A stretch of 64,000 nt of DNA, taken from assembly GCF_029962835.1 (NCBI RefSeq), contig NC_080582.1:15136032-15200031 (forward strand), read 5' to 3'. Made by a program: the position numbers and the translations under genes. The DNA is from Magnolia sinica. Lineage: Eukaryota > Streptophyta > Magnoliopsida > Magnoliales > Magnoliaceae. Position 1 is the stretch's first letter, and every line of letters begins with the position of its first letter. Under the pieces are notes generated by a model. That model was not told where the DNA came from and ran no database searches. It worked only from the letters and a program-made list of their open reading frames with translations. This document shows, piece after piece, positions 47,878-58,849 of the stretch.

Positions 47878-48260
47878 ATGACGAAAATGCCCATGGGCCC
47901 TCCTCCTCCCAAAAACCCAAACCCTCCACCTCCAGATAACACCACCGAACAGCCACCACCACAACCGCAACCACAACCACAACCACAACCACAGCCGCAG
48001 CAACAGCAACAACAACCACAACAACGAGAGGATGAGCACCCACAATCAGAGCAGATTACCAATACTGATGTTATTCCAGAGCCGGATAAAACCCTATCAG
48101 AGGAAAACCCTAACCCTAATCCCACCTCCCAAGAAACCCCGAAAGCAGCAGCATCGGCAGCAGCAGTTCCTTACACCATTCCTCCGTGGGGTGACCGGCC
48201 TTCCCACCCTTTCTCCCTTGAAGTGCTCAAGGATGGCTCCATCATCGACCAGCTCGATGT
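47878..48260 (+). CDS. kanadaptin-like FHA-domain protein, first coding exon only
   Basis: The ATG opens a 127-codon frame starting MTKMPMGPPPPKNPNPPPP, then a PQ/Q-rich stretch (about residues 28-50), an acidic middle and YTIPPWGDRPSHPFSLEVLKDG-type sequence at the end. The YxIPPW...P-H-F-LEVLKDG block is typical of the region just before the FHA fold in plant kanadaptin (SLC4A1AP-like) proteins, a family linked to nuclear and splicing-associated roles. The FHA core itself is absent. A consensus donor, GATGT|GTAAGC, follows at 48261; reading on meets TAA at once. I found no second exon to 64000. The G-rich antisense ORFs over this exon are shadows. The exon is intact. Confidence 0.75.
47959..48027 (+). 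repeat. CCACAACCG/CAG repeat coding for a PQ-Q tract
   Basis: In-frame CCACAACCACAA-type and CAACAGCAACAA units. Likely length-variable between individuals; a low-complexity linker. Confidence 0.8.
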
Positions 48261-48371
48261 GTAAGCAGAACTCTATCTAATATATCTTCTTTCTTCTCCA
48301 TTTTCACGCTTTCATGGATTCTATGTTGGAGGTCTGGCCCTTGATAGAGTGGAATTGCGAAACAAGATTCA

Positions 48372-48424
48372 TGTAGCCAACCCCAATTAATTGGGATCAG
48401 GCTTAGATGATGATGATGATGGAT
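48372..48424 (+). mobile_element. RTE-type LINE 3' tail
   Basis: ATGTAGCCAACCCCAATTAATTGGGATCAGGCTTAGATGATG-type sequence is the 3' end seen on plant RTE LINEs, with a (GAT)n terminus. It is the same end type as the copy at 28835 and lies in the kanadaptin-like intron. Confidence 0.6.
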
Positions 48425-49329
48425 TTTATTTTGGGATCAGCAGTGGCATGGTATTGCTATCTTGCAGTTTTTTTATTTTGTTCTACATTGTGATTGATCT
48501 GTATATCAATTATTGTTATTATCATCATTATTCAGTTTTTTTTTTTTTTTTTTTATTCAATTGTATTGAATATAGAATAAGAATTATGTTATAGAGCAAG
48601 GAATTGAAATCAAATGCATCATGAGGAGATGGGAATTTGTATAGTACCTTAATTTATATAAAAGTGAAGATGTGTGTTTTTGACAATATTTCAAAGATTC
48701 CGTGCCTTTGGAGGCATGCCATTTTCTGTGCTTCCATGTCATTTTGAATACATGTCACACATGGATCAGAACTGTCCATTTATAGCTGCACAAAGAATGA
48801 AGGGAAGCGGTAATAGATTTGAATGCGGGAACAAGAATACATTAGTTAGGAAGTGGGAGTAGGAGTGAGAGTCCGAAGTGTGATTCGTAGTGGGAGCAGC
48901 ACCCAGTTAGAAGGATCCTGCAACTAAATGGTCCATTTCATGCTTTTAACAGTGATTGGCAGTGTTTAGACAGTTCTAGCGCTTCACTTGGTGGGATAAA
49001 AATGAACACTAAAAGACAAGAATCAGCAATGGCTCCTGGTAAGTGAGAATATAGGCCCATTATTAGATGGTTAAAATAGTCACTCAAAGAAAATTTTGAT
49101 CAAAAGTCAATCTATGGCTGAATCCATAAGATGCATGGTTCAGATCATCATACACACTTGTGTACACAATCTGGAGGCCCAAAAATGCCATGCCTCTGTA
49201 GGCAGGTAATCTGTTCTCTTTTTCAAATATGGACGGCAAGATGAGGTTGGATCATCCTCTTTCATTCTTAATAAGATCTTCATCACCAATAAAAAAACAT
49301 TTTAGCTGGAGCTAAGAACTAGTTAAAGC
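48425..49329. other. intron sequence, no feature
   Basis: Poly(T) at 48536-48554 and unremarkable AT-rich DNA before the first LINE. Confidence 0.5.
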
Positions 49330-50977
49330 TTCTCTACGTCCTTCTCTATGGAAAAAGGAGGTTCTGGGAAGCCGGGAGAGAGAAATGGAAGATTTTTTTA
49401 AAAGGTAATTCAGGCCCTTTACTTAAAGGCGGAGATATCGGAGCTTTTAGAAAAAGAAAAAGCTCTTAGGGTGAAGTTAACTCAAAAGACTATTCCAACC
49501 GTCTTAAGGAGGAGGAAATAAAATGGAGGCAATGCTTGAAGGCTACTTGATTAAAGGAAGGGGACAAAAATTCAAGATTTTTTCACAGTATTGCTAGTGC
49601 GAGGGTTGTGAGCAACAAGATATGGAGTGTGATTGTGGATGGTAGAAGATTGGAGGAGAGAGACCATGTTTGTGATGCGGCGGTCAACTATTATGAATCC
49701 CTGCTCACCGACGATGTGTGGGTAAGATCCCGACTTGATGATCTTGAGTTTGGTTGCTTCTTGTATGTGGAGGTTGCCTCATCGGAAAAACCCTTCTCGG
49801 AAGATGAAGTCAAAGCAGTGGCAGAGTCATTGGGAAGGGACAAGGCCTGGGTCTCAATGGATTCTCATTGGCCTTCTAACAAGAATTTTGGGATGTGGTG
49901 AAATGTGATTTGATGGACTTCATGGTGGAGTTTTTTTCAGAGGAGCCATTTTTTGGCTGATCTAAGAGCGTCCTTTATAGCAATCTTCTCAAAGATGTTA
50001 GGGGTGAAAAGCTTAAAGGATTTAAGGCCCATTAGTCTCATCGGGGGGCATGCAAGATTCTCAAAAAAATGTTGGCTACCAAAGGGCAGCATTATCCAGC
50101 ATCATCTCCTAGAACCAAGGGGCTTTTATTGCAGGCAAAATAGATTTTAGATAGTGCAGTAATAGAACACGAGTGCATTGACTCGTGGTTCAAGAGTGAA
50201 AGGTATTGTGTGCAAGATGGACATAGAAAAGGCGTATGATTATGTCAATTGGAACTTTTTGGATTACTCATTGGGGCGCATGGGATGATGGCTAAAGTGG
50301 AGGGGTTGGAGGAGGGAATGCATTTGGTTGGTGAAAGTCTTGGTAAATAAATTGCCCAAAGGCTTCTTCAAGCTGTTAGGGGGTATCTAAATTGCCTAAA
50401 GGCTTCTTCAAGCCATTAGGGGGTATCTAGCAAGGTGTACCCCCTCTCTGCATTCTTGTTTGTCATTGTGGCTGAAGCTAAAAATGCTATTCTTTGTTGG
50501 GATTGAAATGGTGTGGTCCCTCCATGTCAGAAGAACGTGCAAAATGAGGAAATTGAAGAATTTATGAGGCTACTTGATTGCCTCCAACATTTCATGCTAG
50601 TGAGAGATGATTGGGACATAATGATATGGTTAAAGGATAAATCAAGTCACTTCTCGGTTTTGTCCTTGTATGAGGTTCTTTCGAGGTATATTTTTTTGGG
50701 TCTGACTCCATGGCTTAGTAGTAGATATACTCTGTTGTAACACTGAAATCCTGGGATTGAGTGTCCATGTGGTGTGGATGTGTGTGAGTCCGTGTGGTGT
50801 GGGTTTGCATGTTAAAAAAGGTTCTTTGGAGGTTTGAGAGGGATTGAGCCCACATGCACGCGACTGATATTTGGCATTATAACACCCCTTCAAAATTAGA
50901 GGCCTTCGGATGGCTTGCCAGAAGAGGGAGAATCCTTACCATCGAAAATCTCCAAAAGATGTCCATGATACAACCCA

Positions 50978-51027
<50 letters not shown>

Positions 51028-51430
51028 TGTGCATGGAGGACACTGAGACAATTAATCACCTCTTCATCCGTTGCTCGCATGTGAGAAAGATGTGGATATG
51101 CTTCTTTGGCCTTTTGACATGTCTTGGGTAATGTTGGATTTGACTGGGGAGTTGTTCTTGCTTTGTCACGGAGTAGGGCTAGGAAGGAAGGTAAACACTA
51201 TTTGGAGATTGATCTTGTTGGCTTCATTATCGGCTATTTGGGGGGAAATAATGAAAGGTGCTTCTGAATTGAGTCCACTTAGGTGGAGGAGGTCTACTCA
51301 AAAGCAAAACTTCTTGTGGTGGAGTGGGCTTCTTGTATTAAATCTTTAGAAGATTGTAATGTTTCGGTTATAGTTTGCTTTGCTCCATCTTGGCACTTTT
51401 GGATAAAATTTTCGTTACTTCTGAAAAAAA
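49330..51430 (+). mobile_element. L1-type LINE, ORF2 only, heavily decayed
   Basis: Open pieces in order: an ORF2 segment before the RT (NKIWSVIVDGRRLEERDHV, VNYYESLL, KPFSEDEVKAVAESLGRDKA) at 49500-49900; the RT start (LKDLRPISLIGG at about 50008) and [10 protein letters not shown] at about 50232; then a C-terminal zinc-knuckle region (TETINHLFIRC) at 51030-51085. The end TTTTCGTTACTTCTGAAAAAAA at 51410-51430 looks like the 3' end with a short poly(A). Endonuclease and ORF1 are absent and there is a large RT deletion. Confidence 0.82.
50979..51026. repeat. (TG)n microsatellite inside LINE coding sequence
   Basis: A run of TG dinucleotides gives a repeated C-V stretch just before the MCMEDTETINHLF-like zinc-knuckle sequence. 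Confidence 0.95.
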
Positions 51431-51649
51431 GGTCTTTGAACCCCTTGAAATCCAGAGTTTTGAGAGAAAGAGCTGCCCTCTATTGCTTATTTGAGATTTG
51501 TGCTCCTAGCTTGGTAATAAATCAAAGGGAAGCATATGAAGATCCTATCTTAAGTGCTTTGGACTGCTCCATGTTCTTGCTTTTCTATTTCATCACTACT
51601 CTATTCCACTCTGTGGTTGCCATAACCAAGGAGGTAGCGACGAAGGCGG

Positions 51650-53340
51650 AAATCAAGGAGTTGCTTGATGATTGTTGTAGGTTGGGGACGGAAGCCTATT
51701 CGTAGCGTTAATGAAGTTTGGATTAGATTGCAACTGGAGTTGAGGGTGGATCTCCTCTCAACGGGAGGAGCCTGCACATTGACGACCCATTCTTTCATGT
51801 TCATCGATGGGAGGATGATGCGTGGTATTATTTTTGGGGAATCCCCTTAGAACTTTGCTTCAGTGAGTTCTACATTGCTGTTGCCTCCTATGTAGGCGAG
51901 TTTCTTCTTCTAGACCCGTTGATCGAGAATGGAGAGGTGTGAGTGGCCAGGGTGCTATTTCAAGAAGGGAAGGATTGACAGTTCTGATGTCGGCGACAAC
52001 CATGATTGACAACAGGAAGGTGTCGATGCAGGTACAACGAGAATTAAAGGAAGGCGTGCAGCTGAGATGGGGGCCCTTTTGGAATTCGCGGGAGGTTGGC
52101 GTAGCAGCAGGGAACCATGGCCGACGGCGGAGCGATGCAGTAGGAGCTCAATCTCAGAGCTCTAGCGGACTACATGCAATCTTGCTAGACGCGTGTCAAG
52201 ATAGGAATGGCGCTAAAGCGGTCGGTGGAGCACTTTAGCACCCGGTTGTGACGCGTGGTCACGGGTGTGCTGCGGGAGTTCAAAATTGTTCGTGCGCCTC
52301 CCTCAAGAGAGCTCTCGACCCAAGTTTGGGTATCGAACCTTGACCAGGTCTCAAACCTAGTTCAGGTCCCAAAGCTGTGCTTGAATCGAGGCTCAATACC
52401 AGGGTCGATGCTCCAAATCCAGCTTCGTTAGACGTGTGCCCTATTCTCACGGTAGAAGCACACAGTTGGCACACGCAGAGCAAGAGGAGGAATTCTAGCC
52501 GTTCATCTAAAGTCGCATTGGAGAGTGAGGCTGGCGATGTCTCTCAGGAAGACACGTGGCAGGATGAAGACATTTCCCGTGTTGGCACGGAAACATCTCG
52601 AGAGGCACGTCTTACTCCTGATGTGGGAAGCTACCAAGTATCGCTGACACATACGCCAATGGCCGTGCCATGTGCGGACTAGCTTCCTTCTTTTTTTTTT
52701 TTCCCTCACACAGGGCCAAGAAGTTCGAGTGTGTGGATTGGCTACTACCCTTATTTACCAGTGAATCCTTCTTTTCTAGCCCTTGACGCAATTGCTTCTC
52801 TGGAGGCCTCCGAAGAGCGGCTATGCTTAATGGAGCACTCAACATTGGTGTCGATGAAGTCCCCCAATGCCTTCAGATTGACACCGACCCTGAAGAGGAA
52901 TCTCTTGGTGAGGGCAAGATGATGATGAAGGTTCGGTCGTAGAAGATCAACTTGCTGGAGGATGCAATGATGGTCGCTTCGCTGTGCGCAGAAAAGGCGA
53001 ATGGGAAAGCGAAATCTGTTCCTGCATTGGATAGCGAAATCCTGTAGCTAATACCATCGAATTGGGATATTGGAGGGGTAATCTCAGAGGAGCCATTCAT
53101 GTTGACAATAGATGTCTTGATTTGTGTGAGTGGCTTGGTGGGCATGTCTTATGGGATGTGAGACAAGGACGTTTATGACTTTATCAATTCGTGATAAGGA
53201 AGGCGATACGATGCCACCAGTCTTGTATTCAGTCGAAACCAAGGAAATCTCCCAAAGGTTGGAGAGTGCTTTTGAACTTGGAATGCTCGGTTAATTACAG
53301 GACTTCTGCGAAAGAGAGTGGAGTCAAAAGGGCAAGGCTA
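51650..53340 (+). pseudogene. LINE ORF1 region, decayed
   Basis: Patches such as VWIRLQLELRVDLLSTGGA and THSFMFIDGR (about 51715-51815) and open stretches at 51939-52238 and 52377-52682 run ahead of the endonuclease ORF, where ORF1 is expected. No RRM or CCHC motif survives, so the assignment rests on position. Confidence 0.5.
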
Positions 53341-53357
53341 GGGAGAGGTAGTGATCA

Positions 53358-56300
53358 ATGATCATTATTTCTTGGAATGTACGAGGTCTCGGGAGCAACA
53401 TCAAAAGGGCTCATGTGAAGAAGATGTGCAAGAAATTGAAGGATGAGATTATCTCTATTCAGGAGACAAAATTACAGGCTATCGACAAAGGTACGCTAAA
53501 TTCCATTTAGGGTATTAAAGATGTTGATTGGGCTTTTGTGGAGGCTTTTAGGGCTGCTGAGGGCATCCTTGTATCCTGGAAGTCTGACGTGTGGCAAAAG
53601 ATTGATGTCTTTCCCAAGTCGTTCTCTGTCTATGTTGCTTCGTGATCCAGTTTTAGGGTTCCAATGGATTTTTTCTGCGGTGTATGGTCCTTGCAGAAGT
53701 AATTTGCGAGATCAATTTTGGTCAAAGATGGATGATGTCAGATAGAAGTGGCCGAATCCCTGGTGTGTTAGCGAGGGTTTCAACGTGGTTTGTTTTTCTT
53801 ACGAAAAGTCGAAGGGTGATAGGATTGCATTAATGGCCTGTTTCGCTGACTGGGTGGGCAAGCACGACTTGGTGGATCTCCCTATGGGGGGAGCCACATT
53901 CACCAAGTCGAATGAAAGGGATGCTCCCATGTTGTCGAGATTGGACATTTTTGGTTTCGGTGGATTGGATTGATATGTTTCCTTTAGTCAGCCAAGGGGG
54001 TCTCCCAAGAATAGTGTCAGATCATCGCCCCATCTTCCTTGAAGTGGTTGAAGATGATTAGGGCCTTGAGCCTTTCCGGTTTGAGGCAATTTGGCTCGAA
54101 ATTGAGGGGTTTGAACAGCTTGCGGCAGAATGGTGGTCCTCTTTCATCGTTGAAGGATTTGCAGGGTTCAAGATTTTTTAAAAATTGAAGATGCTAAAAG
54201 ACAAGCTGAGAGAGTGGAAGAAAAGAGGTTTCTGCTTAGGAGGGAGGAGGAATTCAACAAGATGGCAAAGCAAATCCATGCTTCTGACGTGCTTGAAGAA
54301 GAGGGAAGGTTAACCCTCTAAGATAGACAGAGAAGGGACAACATCTTTTTGTCTATGCTAGGCGGGCTGAGGAGGAAATCAAGTGGAGGCAAAGATCGAG
54401 GGCGGTGTGGTTGATACCCATGTTTTCTACAATATGGCCAGCGTGCAGGCATGTGCAAATAGAATTTCTTTGCTTGTGGGAGGAACTCCTACGTACGACA
54501 AATCGGAGATATGGGATGCTATAGTTTCCTTTCATATGAATTTGTTGGTGGAAGAGAAGTGGAGCAAATCGATGTTGAATTTCTTGGAATTAAAGAAGTT
54601 ATCTCTTGAAGCTACGACTGATATGGAAAAGTCATTTACCGAGGAAGAGGTGAAGGCAAGGTATTCAAAATTGGTTACGTAATGGTAATGATCATAACCA
54701 TTACGCGTTATAGGGTTGAAATGGTCGTTATAGAAAAACAGGCTGTAACGTTCTTGTAACAGTTTTTTCAAAAAATAAAAAAGGGCCGTAACAGCCGATA
54801 TGGGGGCCATTACAACCCGTATCATAACGGTCACGGTGATGGCCATTACGGCCATCGTTACTGTTTTGGAACACCTTGGGTGAAGGTGATTATTGGCTCT
54901 ATGTGCGGGGATAAGGCGCCTGGCCTAGATTTATTCCTAATTTTATTCTTCCAAAAGTTTTGGCACGTCATTAGGAAGGACATTATGGACTTCGTTGCCA
55001 AGTTTTGGAAAAGGAGTCGATTATCTATAGAATTGGGTGCTTCTTTTATCGCTCATCCCTAAAATTCAAGGAGTGGAATGGTTGAAGGATTTTAGGCCAA
55101 GTGGTTTGATTGGGAGTCTGTACAAAATCCATGCTAAAATGCTTGCATCCAGATTAAGGGCAACTCTCTTCGGTTTTTTCTTAATATCAGGGGGCGTTTG
55201 TGGCAGGAAGATAGATCTTAGATATCACTCTTATTGCCTACGTATGCATTGATTTCAGACATAGGGGCAGGGAGGCGGGGTTGGTGTGTAAGCTGGATCT
55301 TAAGAAGGCGTATGATCATGTCAACTGGGACTCCCTCGACTACATGATGGAGAGACTGGGTTTTGGCGTTAAACGAAGAGGATGGATCAGGGCTTGTGTC
55401 CTTTTAAGTGTTGGTTAATGGCTCGCTGAAAGGTTTTTTCAGATCATCGCGTGGCCTGAGGTAGGGAGCTCTGCTATCGCCATATTTATTCGTGATAGTT
55501 GGTGAAGCCCTAAGCGGTATGCTTTCAAGAGGGGCGGCAAAGAGTCTCTTTTTAAGTTTTCATAAGGTAGGGGTTGATAATCAAATCACTCACCTTCTTT
55601 AAGTGGATGACACGCTGCTCTTTTGTGAAGCTAAGGAGGAGTCGATGGATAACTTTTGGAAATTTCTTGCGTGCTTTGAGGCAGTGTCAGGATTGAAGAT
55701 TAGCGTCGTGAAGTTCGAAATGCTAGGAGTGCACGTTGAAGAGGAGGAACTCAATCTTCCGGCTTTAGTTTTTGGGTGCAAAGTTGGTGCCTTCCCTTCC
55801 AATGATTTAGGGCTTCCTTTGTGTATAGGGAAGCCGACGAAGTATCTGTGAAATAAGGTGATCGAAAGAATCAAGTGGAAATTGGCCACGTGGAAGTGTC
55901 AGTCTGTCTATGGCGGAAGTGGATTTGGCACATTGGAGCAGAGGAATGAATATTGTGGAGAGAGGTGATAGCAAGTAAGTATAGCATGCAAGAGGGGGGG
56001 TGGTTTGTGAGAAAGGCCTCACTCTATTGGGCGTCCACAATTTGGAAAGCGATAGCAGGGACAACATATGGTTAGGCGTGGTATCTCCTTCCGAGTGGGT
56101 AGAGACAATCACATTCAGTTTTGGATTGACCCTTGGCTCGATGAACACTCTTCAAACCATTTTCCCAAGGATCACCCTTTTAGTTGTTGACAAATTTGTT
56201 TTGGTGGCTGATTGTTTCTCCGTTGTGGAGGAAACGGTTGTCTGGTCCCCTCCGTGCCTTATGCCTTTGTCGGAAGAAGAGATCGTTGAAGTAACTTCGC

Positions 56301-56836
56301 TTTTGAACCTCCTTAATCGCATTAGGCCTGATGTCAATGTTGATGATCATGTGTATTGGTCCAGGCATAGATCCGGGAAATGTTCGTTGAAGTCTCTCTA
56401 CGAGCTTATTGTTGAGGACCCTATTCCGTTATGCACGCTTTACCTGCTTCATTTCTGGTTTTATGAGGCTCCTATTAGGGTGGCGGTTTTTGTGTGGCTT
56501 CTTGGGCGGGGAATGATTCTCACAATTGACTATTTGCAAAAAAGATCTCTTGTTCTCCCTAATGTTTGCCTCATGTGTATGAAAAATGGGGTGTCGATTG
56601 ATCACCCGTTTATACATTGCTCTTTTGCCCGCCAAGTTTGGAATCATATCCTTAACGGGATGCAAGTGGCTTGGGTTATGCCAAACTCCGTGAGTGAGTT
56701 AATTTGGGCATGGCATGGCAGTGAAGGTACTACTACAAGGAAGGCAGTTTGGAGATTACTTCTAATGGGGATCTTTTGGGTTCTTTGGGGAAGGACATGG
56801 GACCTGAAGAGGTCGTTTGTAAAGTGGAAAGCTTAG
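53358..56836 (+). pseudogene. LINE ORF2 (endonuclease, reverse transcriptase, zinc knuckle), broken
   Basis: It starts MIIISWNVRGLGSNIKRA, the N-terminal apurinic-type endonuclease motif, with SIQETKL after it. A later, frameshifted piece holds DLVDLPMGGATFTKS and IVSDHRPIFLEV (the SDHxP motif, about 54017-54050). After the MITE come CGDKAPGLD, LKDFRPSGLIGSLYKI, KKAYDHVNWDSLDYM (about 55300) and VDDTLLFCEAKE, equivalent to the catalytic (F/Y)xDD box, at about 55600. The last open frame, 56000-56836, includes CLMCMKNGVSIDHPFIHC (a zf-RVT CxxC...HxxxC pattern). Many stops and frameshifts; not functional. Confidence 0.85.
54657..54878. mobile_element. hAT-type MITE, 222 bp, inside LINE ORF2
   Basis: TIRs CAAGGTATTCAAAA and TTTTGGAACACCTTG. 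It is flanked by perfect 8-bp duplications GGTGAAGG at 54649-54656 and 54879-54886. The interior has CCGTAAC / GTTACGG words. Removing it restores the ORF2 reading EEEVK...IIGSMCGDKAPG, so it postdates the LINE. Confidence 0.92.
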
Positions 56837-56963
56837 TCCTTGGTTGGGCTGCTTGTACTTAGGCTGTTTCAGGTGGACCTTTTCTTTGTTTTGGTGTGGG
56901 GGCTGTATTCTTTGTTCGCTTCGGCGGCATTTTTTAACAAAATTCTCTCTCTCAAAAAAAAGA

Positions 56964-58155
56964 AAGGCTGTGCATGGAGTCTGTGGCCATGGTAGAAGAA
57001 AGGGCAGACTGCAGGAAGCTTTCTAATCGATCCAGACACAGATGGATTACTTTAGACAGATGGCGATGCACTTAAAGAATAAAAGGTTGTCTCCAAAATC
57101 ATCCCCAAGGACAGTTAAGGCTCCAGGTTGATCTGCTTGAGCTGTCAAGCCCTGGCAAATCAATCCGGTTGTGATGATGAGACTGATGCAACCCGGTTGT
57201 GATAATAAGACCAATGCATCCGGGGCCATACATGAGTAATCAGAGGATGCATCCATGCTACACAAGCTGGTGGTTAATGCTCAGACATTGAAACACATAT
57301 CAGGCCCAGATAGGTCCATCCAACGGTCCAGACTTCAGATTGGATGACTGCCATATGAGAGACCTGGACCATTTAATCATCCACATAGCTGATCTGGACC
57401 ATTTCAATTTTCAAGTGTCTAGATTCTTCAGATTGAGGATTTGGAGTTTGTACCAGATCTAGGGTTGGTTGGATAATATAAATGGACAAGATACAATTTG
57501 TGTCGGCTACTGATTAGATCAACAGGGTGCTTCTAACTAGGTGTCAGTGTCACTCCTGCTTTGAATTGCGCTTCAAACTCTCGCGTTTGCTTCCTACTTA
57601 TTTATTCTTGTTTACATTTTGAAACAGGCACTTACCTGCTGCTGCACTGGAATCTGCCGCTTTGCTTCATGGTTCATGCAACCATTGATCAGACAACCTT
57701 GATGGAACACACGTGTCTTGGACTTGATGAATCTTCAGAAAATGACCAAAATACCCCTACATATGGCTGATTATATAGAGCTTGTATGCAGGGGTATTTT
57801 GGGAATTTCCAGATTTCCAGTCTTCATTTGGTTTTCTTATTATATGTTTAGCTTTCTGTTTTAGTAGAAGTCCATGTGTCCTTTAAAAGTAGAAGTCAAT
57901 GTGTCAATCTGTTAGTTTTATTTTTATTTTTATTTTTATTTTTTATTTTATGTCATAGCTCATAGGTAGTCTAAAAATAGTGAAGTTCAGATTTGTAAGA
58001 TCTCTTTGGTCTCTATGTTTGTATTTTGGCCTGTAGAAAGATCTCCAAGGCCATACTTCGGGGGTTAGTTGATTAATGTTTTGAAAAGCTAATAGGAAGT
58101 TCCTTTTTTCCCCCCCTGCAATGGAATTGTTAATCATTTAGTGAGATACCATTCA
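56964..58155. other. spacer, no gene recognised
   Basis: Has a small repeat of CAACCCGGTTGTGAT / AATCCGGTTGTGATGA near 57160-57205 and (ATTTTT)n at about 57918-57950. If the kanadaptin-like gene continues to the right, this is intron. No FHA-coding exon found. Confidence 0.5.
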
Positions 58156-58849
58156 TAGGGTGGGAATGGGTCTGGTGGCCCAGCTTAGTGGAGCTAGGGC
58201 CTGAGCCCCTAAACTTGGCCCAAGGGCCGGGCATGGGCCAATGATGAATAACCCGGCCCTGTCTTGGGCACCAAGATATGCACCATGTTTCACACAACTG
58301 TGAGATTCAGTTTGGGTTGCACGCAAATAGGAGATCTGGTCTGTTTATCTTGAGGGTCCTTCCATTTAGACGCCTTGGCCCAAAAGTCAGGCCTGCCCAT
58401 TCAAAAGTGGGCCACCATGGTATATATATATATTTGAAGTGTGATGGAATTTTATTAAAAAGACCCACAAGCAACAGCTAAACAGGAAAAGATTACAAAA
58501 CCCAAAAAGCAAACAACCACTAACTACAAAGAACATGAAGCGACGTCACATAGGGATGCATTTGAGGGCAGCCACCCATTTCGAAACCAACATTGATATG
58601 GAGACTATAACTTCAAAAGGAGAGTTGTGAGACCGTCTTTGATTCCTCTCACCCCATAAAGCCCACCATATAGTCGGTAATGTGATTAACCACTGTCTTA
58701 TCTCCCTTTTTCCCACAGCCCTTGCGCCAAGCCCATAAAAGTTCCCTAATTGAGCCAGGCATGGCCGATCGAAACCCCAAAGCCTGCTAAGAAATGCTCC
58801 TAGACTTTAATCGAAAAAAGGACAAAAAATGAAAAGGTGATCTATAGTT

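Larger units (their letters stand above)
51431..56963 (+). mobile_element. L1-type LINE with ORF1, endonuclease, RT and 3' tail, all broken
   Basis: A nearly complete but decayed L1-clade element: ORF1-like reading to about 53340, endonuclease from 53358, RT from about 54890, the C-terminal zinc-knuckle region to 56836, and a 3' end ACAAAATTCTCTCTCTCAAAAAAAA at about 56939-56963. Its exact 5' end is unclear; recognisable LINE-like reading begins near 51650. It is interrupted by a 222-bp hAT MITE at 54657. Confidence 0.85.

Noticed and set aside
47659-48125. Long antisense ORFs over the kanadaptin-like exon, rich in Val/Leu/Trp or Cys/Gly
   Set aside because: They are translations of the complementary strand of the P/Q-rich coding repeat. 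They have no domain, and the sense frame matches a known family with a good splice donor.
50979-51026. Cys-Val repeat protein (and His-Thr repeat on the other strand)
   Set aside because: Plain (TG)n/(CA)n microsatellite translation.
51283-51705. 140-codon ORF as an independent gene
   Set aside because: Its first part is the LINE 3' end in another frame and the rest runs into the next LINE's start; no independent domain.
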